From Mesorhizobium sp. B2-4-15 (lineage in GTDB: Bacteria; Pseudomonadota; Alphaproteobacteria; Rhizobiales; Rhizobiaceae), in contig NZ_VFUZ01000037.1 in NCBI RefSeq assembly GCF_006658505.1, positions 1 to 49,259 on the forward strand: a DNA stretch of 49,259 nucleotides. Direction: 5' to 3'. The number at the start of each line of letters is the position of its first letter. Positions within the stretch are counted from its first letter, which is position 1. The notes below the pieces were generated by a model. That model saw only the letters and a program-made list of their open reading frames with translations. It was not told the DNA's origin and searched no databases. Positions 16,004 through 23,467 of the stretch are shown in pieces. A program made the translations under genes and the position numbers.

Positions 16004-16032
16004 GAATAAGGAACATATTCCTGTTCCGTCAA
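16004..16032 (-). promoter_or_regulatory. Promoter with palindromic spacer for the zinc-ribbon operon
   Basis: On the minus strand TTGACG (16032-16027) and TTATTC (16009-16004) are 17 bases apart. The spacer is almost entirely the inverted repeat GGAAC-N8-GTTCC (16010-16027), also readable as GGAACATATTCC. A repressor site is likely; the GAAC/GTTC words echo the SOS half-site but are inverted instead of direct. Confidence 0.55.
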
Positions 16033-16039
16033 GAGCCTA

Positions 16040-16068
16040 TTGACTCTCGTGTTCTCATTTTGTTCACT
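16040..16068 (+). promoter_or_regulatory. Promoter with SOS (LexA) box for the SRAP operon
   Basis: TTGACT (16040-16045) and TTCACT (16063-16068) are 17 bases apart. Inside lies GTTCTCATTTTGTTC (16051-16065), a perfect match to the alphaproteobacterial LexA box GTTC-N7-GTTC. LexA bound there would cover the spacer and -10, so the five genes from 16100 to 17866 should be induced by DNA damage. The site is read from the sequence; LexA control is inferred from known box structure. Confidence 0.75.
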
Positions 16069-16099
16069 GCTGCAGGCAGGATGGCCACAGGAGGCAGTC

Positions 16100-16390
16100 A
16101 TGCAGCTTCGATTGAACATAGAGGGCGCGTCGTCCGATGAGATCGCGCATGGCATTGCCGCCGCAGAGGCGGTTTTCGCGCGGGCAGGTATCAGCGCCGA
16201 AGCCGCCGCGGACGGGATGTTTGCCCTTGAAGGTTGGGATATCCAAGGCTTCCCAGACGATGAGCAGATGAGCGAGGAAGAAGACGAGGCCGCGTCAGTC
16301 TGGATGGAAGCCAACAAGGCCGCCATCGACGCGTGCTGCGCCTGCTGGCTGGAAAAGCCTGGCAATTATCTGATGCTGGAACTGGTCTAG
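16100..16390 (+). CDS. Small acidic hypothetical protein, first gene of the SOS-type operon
   Basis: The 96-residue product starts MQLRLNIEGASSDEIAHGIA and is acidic, with a run of Glu/Asp (MSEEEDEAA) and a C-terminal Cys-containing helix (AIDACCACWLEKPG). The longer open frame begins at 16040, inside the promoter, so the ATG at 16100 with AGGAGG upstream is the true start. The opening resembles a phage-derived or DNA-mimic type of small acidic protein, but I do not recognise the family. It is two bases upstream of the next gene and lies under the SOS box. Confidence 0.7.
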   Translation: MQLRLNIEGASSDEIAHGIAAAEAVFARAGISAEAAADGMFALEGWDIQGFPDDEQMSEEEDEAASVWMEANKAAIDACCACWLEKPGNYLMLELV

Positions 16391-16392
16391 GC

Positions 16393-16773
16393 GTGGTCAA
16401 GCGCACCCGCTCGATCCCGACGCCGTCGATCATCGATCGCAGATGGCCGCACCAGGTTGCGTTGCCCGACGACATCTGCACCGAACGGAACTTCACAAGG
16501 ATCGCAAGGTTCTGCGATAAGATGAGCGCCGCGCCTCAAATTCGGCGCGTGCAGGCGATCTGGCCTGATGGCAAATATGAAGAATGGCGGCTGCACTGCT
16601 TCGCAAATCAGGCCGATGCAAAAGCGTTTCTTGACCACTTCGGCGGCATCATATTCGATCCAGCCAAGGACCGCGAGAACGGCCGAGCAATGGGCGTCTG
16701 GCGCCGAACCGGCGAATACGAGCGCATTCTGGAACTTGGGCCGCTGAGCGTCCCCGAGAGCCTGCGATACTAG
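16393..16773 (+). CDS. Small hypothetical protein of the SOS-type operon
   Basis: The product is about 126 residues, starting at GTG (VVKRTRSIPTPSIIDRRWPH) two bases after the upstream stop. Further strings are RFCDKMSAAPQIRRVQAIW, YEEWRLHCFANQADAKAFLD and GVWRRTGEYERILELG. No family is known to me. It is followed after ten bases by the SRAP peptidase gene. A degraded fragment of a relative lies at 4957-5078, showing that the module has moved or been copied. The GTG start is preferred over the open-frame start at 16333, which would overlap the upstream gene. Confidence 0.7.
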   Translation: MVKRTRSIPTPSIIDRRWPHQVALPDDICTERNFTRIARFCDKMSAAPQIRRVQAIWPDGKYEEWRLHCFANQADAKAFLDHFGGIIFDPAKDRENGRAMGVWRRTGEYERILELGPLSVPESLRY

Positions 16774-16783
16774 GGGCAACGAG

Positions 16784-17485
16784 ATGTGCAACCTCTACAA
16801 CATCACCACCAGCCAGGAAGCGATCCGCCAGCTCACGCGGGCCATGCGCGACATCGCGGGCAATTTGCAACCGTCAGTCGACCTCTACCCCAACCAGCCC
16901 GGCCCAGTGGTGCGCAACGCGCAGGACGGCCAACGCGAGCTTGCCAATCTGCTGTGGGGCATGCCGACGCCGCCGGAGCGCGTGAAGGGAAAAGCGGATT
17001 ACGGCACCACCAACATCCGCAACCCGCAATACGGACACTGGCAGCGATATGTCGGCGTTGAGCATCGGTGCGTCGTCCCCGTCACCAGTTTTGCCGAGCC
17101 CTCCCCTACACCCGGCGACAAAGACCCGGAAACAGGCATCCAGCGCAATGTCTGGTTCGCCCGCAGCCAAGACAAGCCGCTCTTCTTCTTCGCCGGCATA
17201 TGGACGCAATGGCAGGGTATCCGCAAGGTCAAGGACGGCCCTGGTGATTTCGAGCTCTATGGCTTCATGACCACGAAGCCCAACGCGCTCGTCGCCCCGA
17301 TTCACGAAAAGGCCATGCCGGTCATCCTGACCATGCAGGAAGAGATCGAAACCTGGCTTACCGCGCCCTGGCCGGAAGCGAAGGAGCTTCAGCGCACCGC
17401 GCCGGATGACGCGCTGATCATTGTCGAGAAGCCGGCGACGCAGATCAAGTTCCCACAGCAGCCGGCGCAAGGATCTCTCTTTTAG
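16784..17485 (+). CDS. SOS response-associated peptidase (SRAP, YedK/HMCES family)
   Basis: The 233-residue protein is a full SRAP domain. The catalytic Cys2 follows the initiator Met (MCNLYNITTSQEAIRQL), which becomes N-terminal after Met removal. Other family landmarks are GTTNIRNPQYG, CVVPVTSFAEP (conserved Glu), FFFAGIWTQW and HEKAMPVIL (conserved His). SRAP proteins form a covalent thiazolidine link to abasic sites in single-stranded DNA and protect them. It sits in a five-gene operon under a perfect SOS box, which agrees with the family's known genomic association. Start ATG is required by the Cys2 rule. Confidence 0.95.
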   Translation: MCNLYNITTSQEAIRQLTRAMRDIAGNLQPSVDLYPNQPGPVVRNAQDGQRELANLLWGMPTPPERVKGKADYGTTNIRNPQYGHWQRYVGVEHRCVVPVTSFAEPSPTPGDKDPETGIQRNVWFARSQDKPLFFFAGIWTQWQGIRKVKDGPGDFELYGFMTTKPNALVAPIHEKAMPVILTMQEEIETWLTAPWPEAKELQRTAPDDALIIVEKPATQIKFPQQPAQGSLF

Positions 17486-17495
17486 GAGGCATGCA

Positions 17496-17684
17496 ATGGA
17501 CCACATTGTCAGGCTCGACAGTCGGCAGGAGGCAGCGCTACAGGCGGCGGCCGACAAGTTCGTCGCCTTTCACAAGGGCGACGTCATGAAAGCGCTGAAG
17601 GAGATGATGGTGCTGAATGGTCATTTGCAGCAGAAGCTCGATCAGCTGGGTGCACCACGGGCGACCCGCAGAGCCTGTCGGTGA
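17496..17684 (+). CDS. Small helical hypothetical protein of the SRAP operon
   Basis: The 62-residue product (MDHIVRLDSRQEAALQAAAD, then VMKALKEMMVLNGHLQQKL) is helical and charged, with a coiled-coil-like C-terminus. GGAGG lies six bases upstream of the ATG. It follows the SRAP gene by ten bases and overlaps the next gene by four (GTGA), so the genes are translationally linked. Function unknown. Confidence 0.7.
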   Translation: MDHIVRLDSRQEAALQAAADKFVAFHKGDVMKALKEMMVLNGHLQQKLDQLGAPRATRRACR

Positions 17685-17866
17685 GCGACGAGCCTATCAA
17701 ACTCGCAGATGGCATGGCGGCGGCGCGGGAACGGGGGCGCATAGAGAACCACGTTTGCGAGCACCCAGGATGCGGCAAACGTGCCCCCTTCGGCTTCGCC
17801 CGGCCGCTGCAATCGTCGCATTGGTTTTGCCTCGAACATCGCGCCCAGGGCGATCGATACCTGTAG
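17681..17866 (+). CDS. Small zinc-binding-like hypothetical protein, last gene of the SRAP operon
   Basis: The 61-residue product starts at a GTG (VSDEPIKLADGMAAAR) overlapping the previous stop. It carries a likely metal site CEHPGCGKRAPFG followed by HWFCLEHR (three Cys and two or three His in treble-clef-like spacing). This suggests a small zinc-finger protein, perhaps nucleic-acid-binding. It completes the tightly packed SOS-type operon. Confidence 0.65.
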   Translation: MSDEPIKLADGMAAARERGRIENHVCEHPGCGKRAPFGFARPLQSSHWFCLEHRAQGDRYL

Positions 17867-17892
17867 GAGTAGCGATGTCCGACCACAAATGC

Positions 17893-18114
17893 TCAGTCGT
17901 CGTGAGTGTCCAGCAGAAGGCCCAGGTGCCGCGTCCCCGCGCTTTCGACGATCAATTGCTCTAAGTCGAAATCGGAGAGACGCGTTTTTGCCCGTTTGCG
18001 AATGACCCTGATCGCGTCTGAAATAGACACTGGAGTGGTCTTGCTGTGATCATCAAGGTACTGACCGACTGCGATCACAGCGTCGACGTCAACGTTCGTT
18101 GGCAAGTCCCGCAT
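17893..18114 (-). CDS. Small hypothetical protein
   Basis: The 73-residue product (MRDLPTNVDVDAVIAVGQYL, then SISDAIRVIRKRAKTRLSDFD) is helical. The open frame is longer, but the ATG at 18114 preceded by GGTGGGG fits the compact C-terminal gene; the upstream extension reads like non-coding sequence. It converges on the SRAP operon. No family recognised. The region from 18115 to 18678 shows no further gene that I can support. Confidence 0.55.
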   Translation of the reverse strand: MRDLPTNVDVDAVIAVGQYLDDHSKTTPVSISDAIRVIRKRAKTRLSDFDLEQLIVESAGTRHLGLLLDTHDD

Positions 18115-18678
18115 GTGCCCCACCCTCCGCACTGTCGCGCTGCGCCAAAAGGCTCGCTGAGCAAACCCCTTGCCCCGACCCAGCGAGCCCACGCCCCGGT
18201 ACGAACGGGCCGGTTTCCAGCCATCAGAGCTGGCAAAGCTGAGGGCAGCAATTCGGATGCCATGTTGGATGACCCAAAACGGAACGGAGGAGAAATCGGA
18301 AGAAAGCGCCCGCCCAGCTGGAGAGTTGAGCGGGCAATTGCGCCCGAGAGGGAAACTTGCTGATGGCCGTCGCGAGCCAATATCGCACTCAAGAGCCGAT
18401 CTCACATCATCCGAATGGACATTGAACGTGAGGCCGCAGGGTGCACGTTTAGGCAGCCGACCGTGACGAATGGCCGGTTAGGGCCTGGTTGCTGCGTCCC
18501 CCCCGCGAACACCCCACCAGCGGCCGGGCCCGCCCAACGTTTGTCGCCAGATCCCTGCGAACGGCACCGTCACAATCCATGGCGCATTCGGTGTTGAGCT
18601 TGAAAGATGTCGTCGCCAGCGCTTCCCCGGTGGCCGATACCTCTGAGGCGGTGATTAGCGATCACTTGACTAAGAAAG

Positions 18679-18966
18679 ATGGCGCGCCAGAATCTCAACA
18701 TGGCGCGGGAAATAGACATCGGCGATGTTGTCGCCATCACGGCCACGGTGCGAAAGCGGATCGGCGAATGCGGTGCGCTGAACATCACCGGCAATCACTT
18801 CCCCTATTCCATCCTCGACCCGAAAGCCAAACCTGGCGACAAGATCCGGCTCGAAGGTGAGCGGCCGAGCCCATGGCCAAGGCGATTGGCGACAAGGTGC
18901 GAATCAAGGAGATCACGCCAAAGAAGATGCGGCGATGATTCGAGCTTTCTCAAGTCCGATCGTTAG
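18679..18966 (+). CDS. Small hypothetical protein, possibly frameshifted at its end
   Basis: The convincing part reads MAREIDIGDVVAITATVRKR, then NITGNHFPYSILDPKAKPGDKIRLEGE, a small beta-barrel-like protein. After GE the frame turns into an Arg/Ser-rich tail, while an adjacent frame reads MAKAIGDKVRIKEITPKKMR and stops. This suggests a frame slip near 18860 or two overlapping short genes. The start may be 18679 or the ATG at 18700; neither has a strong SD. Confidence 0.4.
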   Translation: MARQNLNMAREIDIGDVVAITATVRKRIGECGALNITGNHFPYSILDPKAKPGDKIRLEGERPSPWPRRLATRCESRRSRQRRCGDDSSFLKSDR

Positions 18967-19142
18967 TGCCTGCCGAGCGCGGCGGCCAGTTCGGACGCGC
19001 GCGCAAGGATTTCACGGGACCTCTCTGTCAGCCGGCGGTTCTGCTCGATGAGTTCCTGAGTTTCTTTGATCCGGATGAGGCTTTGCCGCTCCCTCTCATC
19101 GAACTGCTTAACCCGCTTTTTGGTGTCGTTGATCTGTTGCAT
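18963..19142 (-). CDS. Short coiled-coil protein
   Basis: This 59-codon gene is just under the usual ORF cut-off. It reads MQQINDTKKRVKQFDERERQ, then SLIRIKETQELIEQNRRLTE and RSREILARASELAAALGRH. The heptad pattern of hydrophobic and charged residues is a clear coiled coil, and similar small proteins occur in rhizobial accessory regions. It converges with the previous gene, overlapping by four bases. No strong SD is visible upstream of the ATG. Confidence 0.5.
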   Translation of the reverse strand: MQQINDTKKRVKQFDERERQSLIRIKETQELIEQNRRLTERSREILARASELAAALGRH

Positions 19143-19732
19143 GACGATTTAACCCGTGAGGCTGGAAACCGTTCCCTGGGCCGGCGGCCGAGGCGCTGCA
19201 CTTGAGCATCGTGAAGCCGTTCATTTCGCTGCAATGTGCGCATTACCGTGCAACACGGCACCTGGCCAAACTTAGAAGTCTTCCCGCATTGTTCCGCATG
19301 TCCCGCAACCGATCGGCCGGCAATTGCGACTGAGGAAGCGGCCGTCGGCTCACAGCCTCAGGTCAGCGTCACAACATCTTGCGACCACGACCATTTGCGG
19401 CGATCCCTTCCAGTTTGCGCATCACGGCTACATCTGCCATCGCAAACCCGCGAATGCTGCGGCAGATTTTGCGCGCTCGTCCTTGCCGCCGCCGGACCGT
19501 TGATGCACGGCGGTTTTCGGTTGGAACTGGCGTGACCGCACTGGCCGCCGGCCTGATCCTTCTTTACGGGCTTCCTCAGTTTGCCCTGGCCGGTCTTCAT
19601 CCTCGGCGTCGCTTGTTTGCATCGCGGGTGGCGAGCGTAAGGGTTGGCGTCGCACAGATCGATCTCGTGGAATTGCGCAGGACCGGCAACGGGCAAACCC
19701 TCTCTCAACCCGAACCTCGGCAGGTCCTCGCT
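19143..19732. other. Intergenic stretch without a supported gene
   Basis: Open frames exist on both strands, but none has convincing composition, start site or family resemblance. It separates the SRAP-region genes from the 3' end of the catabolic operon. Confidence 0.5.
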
Positions 19733-20671
19733 TCAGGCCAGGTTAATCGCCACGTTGCGCAGCAGCGCCACGGATTTGCGCATGCCTTCCATCGGCGACA
19801 ACATCATGTCCTCGTGCTCGATGGAGAGCACATCGTCATAGCCGGCCTGCTTCAGCGCGGTGCAGAACTGCCGCCACCAGGTCTCGCCGTGGCCGTAACC
19901 CAGCGTGATGTAGTTCCAGGCGCGTTCGGCATAGAGCGTCGGCGGACGCGCATCGAGCACGCCATCTATGCCGGCGGGAATCGGTTCGACCCGCGTGTCC
20001 TTGGCATGGACATAGTAGATCGCCGAGCCGAGCTTGCGCACGGCGGCAATGGGGTCGGCGCCCATCCACATCGGATGGCTCGGATCGTAGTTGGCGCCGA
20101 CGGTTACGCCGACGGCGTCGCGAAGCCGGAGCAGTGTCTGGACGTTGTAGACGGCCTGATAGCCGTGCAGTTCGAGGCAGAGCTTGCGGATGCCGAGATC
20201 ATTCGAGAACTTCACCAGGTCGCGCCAGTAGGGAATAATGCAATCGTCCCACTGGTAGCGCTGGATGTCGGCGCATTCGGGCGGCCAGTCGGTGATGATC
20301 CAGTTCGGGTTGGCATCGCCCGGGCCGCCGGGCAGGCCCGACATCATGACCACGCGGTCGATCCCCATCAGGCTCGCCAGCCGGATTGTATCCTCTGTCA
20401 CCTGATGGTGCTTCCTGCCCTGCGGTCCCGGATGCAGCGGATTGCCGGAGCAGTTGAGCGCCGCGATCGTCAGCCCATGATCCCTGACCTTGGCGACGAA
20501 CTCGCTACGCGTCGTGGCGCTGCCCAGCATCGCCTGGAGATCGATGTGCGGCGCCGACGACCAGTTGCCGCAGGCGAACTCTAGCGTCTCCAGCCCAAGC
20601 TCGGCCGAGGCGGCGAGCATCTCGTCGAAGGAGAGGTTTCCCAGGCTGTCGGTGATCATGCCAATCTTCAT
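19733..20671 (-). CDS. Sugar-phosphate isomerase/epimerase-like TIM-barrel protein
   Basis: The 312-residue protein belongs to the AP-endonuclease-2/xylose-isomerase-like TIM-barrel family (PF01261), like IolE, IolI and IolH. Landmarks are MKIGMITDSLGNLSFDEML, LGLETLEFACGN, ALNCSGNPLHPG, LCLELHGYQAVYN (metal-ligand Glu and His region), GANYDPSHPMWMGAD, YYVHAKDTRV and LSIEHED. It probably isomerises or epimerises a cyclic polyol or keto-inositol in the pathway served by this operon. It is the last gene of the seven-gene operon and follows the dehydrogenase gene by about 30 bases. Confidence 0.85.
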   Translation of the reverse strand: MKIGMITDSLGNLSFDEMLAASAELGLETLEFACGNWSSAPHIDLQAMLGSATTRSEFVAKVRDHGLTIAALNCSGNPLHPGPQGRKHHQVTEDTIRLASLMGIDRVVMMSGLPGGPGDANPNWIITDWPPECADIQRYQWDDCIIPYWRDLVKFSNDLGIRKLCLELHGYQAVYNVQTLLRLRDAVGVTVGANYDPSHPMWMGADPIAAVRKLGSAIYYVHAKDTRVEPIPAGIDGVLDARPPTLYAERAWNYITLGYGHGETWWRQFCTALKQAGYDDVLSIEHEDMMLSPMEGMRKSVALLRNVAINLA

Positions 20672-20701
20672 GGAACGCTCCTGGTATCCTGCAACGCTCG
20701 A

Positions 20702-21694
20702 TCAGAGCCCGACCGGCTCGAACCTGCCGGACTTGGCGGAGGCAAGCGCTGCCTCGCAAAGGATCATCGCCTTTCGGCCGTCGCTCGCGGTGACATCGGG
20801 CTTCCTGCCCGTCTCGACGCAAGAGATGAAATGGTCGATCTCGGCGGCGTAGGATTCGCCGTAGCGCTCGACGAAGAAATAGTACGGTTTGTCGCGCGAT
20901 ATGCCGTTGACGCCGGACATCTCGACCGAGGTCGGCAGGCGGTTACCGGCTTGCAGCATGCCGTCGGTGCCATGCACCTCGATGCGCTGGTCGTAGCCGT
21001 AGGCGGCGCGCACGCTGTTATTGATGTGGCACTGCCGGCCCGATGCAGTCCGCAGGATGAACATCGCGGTGTCGTAGTCGCCGAGCTTGCTGTATTGCGG
21101 CGCCACCAGCGAAGAGCCGGTGGCAAAGAGTTCGACTGGTTCCTCGCCCAGGAGATTGCGCGCCATGTCGAAGTCGTGGATGGTCATCTCGCGGAAGACG
21201 CCCCCACCCCCGGCCAGCGCTTCCTCGGTTTCGGGTTCGGGGTCGCGGCTGGTGATGATGACCTGCTCGACAGCGCCGATCTCGCCGGCGACAAGGCGCT
21301 CCTTCAGCGCCCGGAAGCTCGGGTCGAAACGTCGGTTGAAGCCGATCTGGAACGGCACGCCGGCCTTCTCGACCGCCGCCAGGCATTCATCCGTGCGCAT
21401 GAGGTCGAGGTCGATCGGCTTCTCGCAGAAGATCGCCTTCCCCTTCGCCGCTGCCGCAATGGCAAGCTCGGCATGTGTGCGCGTCGCCGAGGCAATGAAC
21501 ACCATTCTCACCGCCGGGTCGTTCATGACTGTGTCGGTGTCGGCGATCTCGGCGCCTGTGATGGCCGCAATCGTGCCTGCGGCCTCACGATTGGGATCGA
21601 TGATGTAGCGCAGCCGCACTTTTGGGTGGCGCGTGAGGTTGCCCGCGTGCACGCGGCCGATCAGCCCCACCCCGAACAGACAGACATCCATCAT
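20702..21694 (-). CDS. Gfo/Idh/MocA-family oxidoreductase (inositol 2-dehydrogenase-like)
   Basis: The 330-residue protein has an N-terminal NAD(P) Rossmann domain (VCLFGVGLIGRVHAGNL, then IASATRTHAELAIAAAAKGK and FCEKPIDLDL with the conserved Lys) and a C-terminal Gfo/Idh/MocA domain (GFNRRFDPSFRALKERL, GGGVFREMTIHDFDMARNLLG with conserved Asp/His). These strings match inositol dehydrogenases such as IolG and the rhizopine-pathway MocA. It would oxidise a hydroxyl of an inositol-type ring using NAD. It follows the permease gene in the same operon. The exact substrate is undetermined, so I give no symbol. Confidence 0.9.
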   Translation of the reverse strand: MMDVCLFGVGLIGRVHAGNLTRHPKVRLRYIIDPNREAAGTIAAITGAEIADTDTVMNDPAVRMVFIASATRTHAELAIAAAAKGKAIFCEKPIDLDLMRTDECLAAVEKAGVPFQIGFNRRFDPSFRALKERLVAGEIGAVEQVIITSRDPEPETEEALAGGGGVFREMTIHDFDMARNLLGEEPVELFATGSSLVAPQYSKLGDYDTAMFILRTASGRQCHINNSVRAAYGYDQRIEVHGTDGMLQAGNRLPTSVEMSGVNGISRDKPYYFFVERYGESYAAEIDHFISCVETGRKPDVTASDGRKAMILCEAALASAKSGRFEPVGL

Positions 21695-21746
21695 GCTTCG
21701 ACTTTCCTGTCGAGCCGTCTCTCTTGCGAGACGGCCAATTCATGGT

Positions 21747-22565
21747 TCATTTGACGGCGCCCATGGTCAGTCCGCGCACCAGGTGCCGCTGCACCAGAAG
21801 CGCGAAGAAGACGATCGGCAGCGCGCCGATGACGCCGGCGGCCGCCATCGAGGCCCAGTCGGTGTCGATGCGGCCGATCAGCGTCGCGGTTCCGCGCGGC
21901 ATGGTCATCGCCCTAGGCGTCGCCGTCAGTGCCAGCGCAAAGAGGAATTCGTTGAAGGTGACCAGCACGGCGAAGATCGCGGTGGCTGCGAGCCCGGGAG
22001 CCGCCAGCGGCAGCGTGATGCGGCGAAAGGCGCCGAAGCGGGAATCGCCGTCGACCATCGCCGCCTCCTCGAGATCAACGGGGATTTCGCGGAAAAAGCT
22101 CTCCATCATCCAGACGCAGAAGGTGACGTTGAAGGCAGTGTAGGTGGCGATCAGCCCCAGCCAGGTGTCAAGCAGGCCTAGGCTGAGCATCAGCAGATAG
22201 ACCGGGATCAGGATGACGACCGGCGGGATGATGCGCAGCGTTAGCAGGAACAGGCCGACCTTGCGCTCCATGGCGAAAGGCAGGCGAAAGCGGGCGATCG
22301 CATAGGCACCCATGGCGCCAACGACCAGCGCGATCGCAACTGAGAAGAAGGTCACCACCAGCGAATTGGCGAGGTAGGAGCCGAACTGCTTTTCGGTGAA
22401 CAGCCTGACGTAATTGTCGAGCGTCGGTACATGCGGGTAGAGCGTGCCTTCCTGCGTGATCTCCCGGTTGGACTTCAGCGAGGTCGAGACCAGCCAGTAA
22501 ATCGGCAGCAGCACGACTGCCAGCACGAAGCTAGTGGTGAGGATGCGCGTCACACGAGAGCTCAT
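21747..22565 (-). CDS. Carbohydrate ABC transporter permease, MalG type
   Basis: The 272-residue product (MSSRVTRILTTSFVLAVVLL...) has six predicted membrane helices. The EAA loop is seen as MVDGDSRFGAFRRITLPLA preceded by DLEEAA, the family's cytoplasmic docking site for the ATPase. The open frame extends to 22940, but this extension is a shadow of the upstream permease. The natural start is the ATG at 22565, overlapping the upstream stop (ATGA). It pairs with the MalF-type permease upstream. Confidence 0.93.
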   Translation of the reverse strand: MSSRVTRILTTSFVLAVVLLPIYWLVSTSLKSNREITQEGTLYPHVPTLDNYVRLFTEKQFGSYLANSLVVTFFSVAIALVVGAMGAYAIARFRLPFAMERKVGLFLLTLRIIPPVVILIPVYLLMLSLGLLDTWLGLIATYTAFNVTFCVWMMESFFREIPVDLEEAAMVDGDSRFGAFRRITLPLAAPGLAATAIFAVLVTFNEFLFALALTATPRAMTMPRGTATLIGRIDTDWASMAAAGVIGALPIVFFALLVQRHLVRGLTMGAVK

Positions 22566-23467
22566 GACGCGTCGATCCTGCGCAGGAGCCTGATGGCGCT
22601 GAAGGCGAGCCCGAGCACGACGAGGCCGACCGTCACGAACAACGCCGCCGCGTAGCCGGTCTGCTGGAACTTGAACGCGGTGTCGTAGCCGTAGATCGAA
22701 ATGAGCCTCGTCGCTTCGCCCGGTCCGCCACGGGTCAGCACGAAGACCTGGTCGAAGGTGCCGAAGGCATCGATGGTCCTGAGCACGATGGCGACTGCCA
22801 GCACCGGCCGCATCATCGGGAAGGTGAGATCGGCAAAGACGCGCCAGGCGCCGGCCCCGTCGACGCGCGCGGCCTCGAACGGCTCGTGCGGCAGCGATTG
22901 CAGGCCGGCGAGCAGGATCAGGAACATTAGCGGCGTCCATTCCCAGACGTCGAGGACGACGAGGCCGATGAAGGCATTGAGCGAGTTGCCGAGGATCTGC
23001 ACCGCGCCGCCGCCCATGGCCTCGGACAGCGCCGTCAGCATGCCGGCGTCGCTGGCGTAGATCAGCCGGAAGACGATGGCGACAACAACCGGCGTGATCA
23101 CCATTGGGATGATCAGCACCGTCCTCAAAAGGCGAATGCCGCGAAACTCGCGCAGGCAGAACAGAGCCAGCGCAAAGCCGAGCACCGCCTCCACGGACAC
23201 CGACAGCGCGACGAATTTCACCGTGACCCAGAGCGCGTTAAGGAACTGCGCGTCGCTCCACAGGCGCACATAGTTCTGGATACCGACGTCGGCGACCGGC
23301 GAGCCGTAGCGGTAGGCTCTGGTGCTGGCCCTGAGACCGTCCCACAGCGGATAGACAAGCACGCCCAGCACGATCGTCAGGCCCGGAGCCAGCATGAGAT
23401 ATGGGAGGGCGAGGTCGAGCCCCGCCCCCTGCAAGCGATATTGGGGCGCCTGCGTTGCGCTTTTCAT
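22562..23467 (-). CDS. Carbohydrate ABC transporter permease, MalF type
   Basis: The 301-residue product (MKSATQAPQYRLQGAGLDLA...) has about six membrane helices. Its EAA loop reads HEPFEAARVDGAGAWRVFAD followed by LTFPMMRP. The ATG at 23467 overlaps the upstream stop by one base (TGATG), and its own stop overlaps the MalG-type gene (ATGA); this chain of overlaps shows one tightly coupled operon. It forms the heterodimeric channel with the MalG-type permease. Confidence 0.93.
   Translation of the reverse strand: MKSATQAPQYRLQGAGLDLALPYLMLAPGLTIVLGVLVYPLWDGLRASTRAYRYGSPVADVGIQNYVRLWSDAQFLNALWVTVKFVALSVSVEAVLGFALALFCLREFRGIRLLRTVLIIPMVITPVVVAIVFRLIYASDAGMLTALSEAMGGGAVQILGNSLNAFIGLVVLDVWEWTPLMFLILLAGLQSLPHEPFEAARVDGAGAWRVFADLTFPMMRPVLAVAIVLRTIDAFGTFDQVFVLTRGGPGEATRLISIYGYDTAFKFQQTGYAAALFVTVGLVVLGLAFSAIRLLRRIDAS

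Noticed and set aside
22566..22940. N-terminal extension of the MalG-type permease
   Set aside because: The extension is out-of-frame sequence of the upstream permease; the ATGA overlap at 22565 marks the true start.
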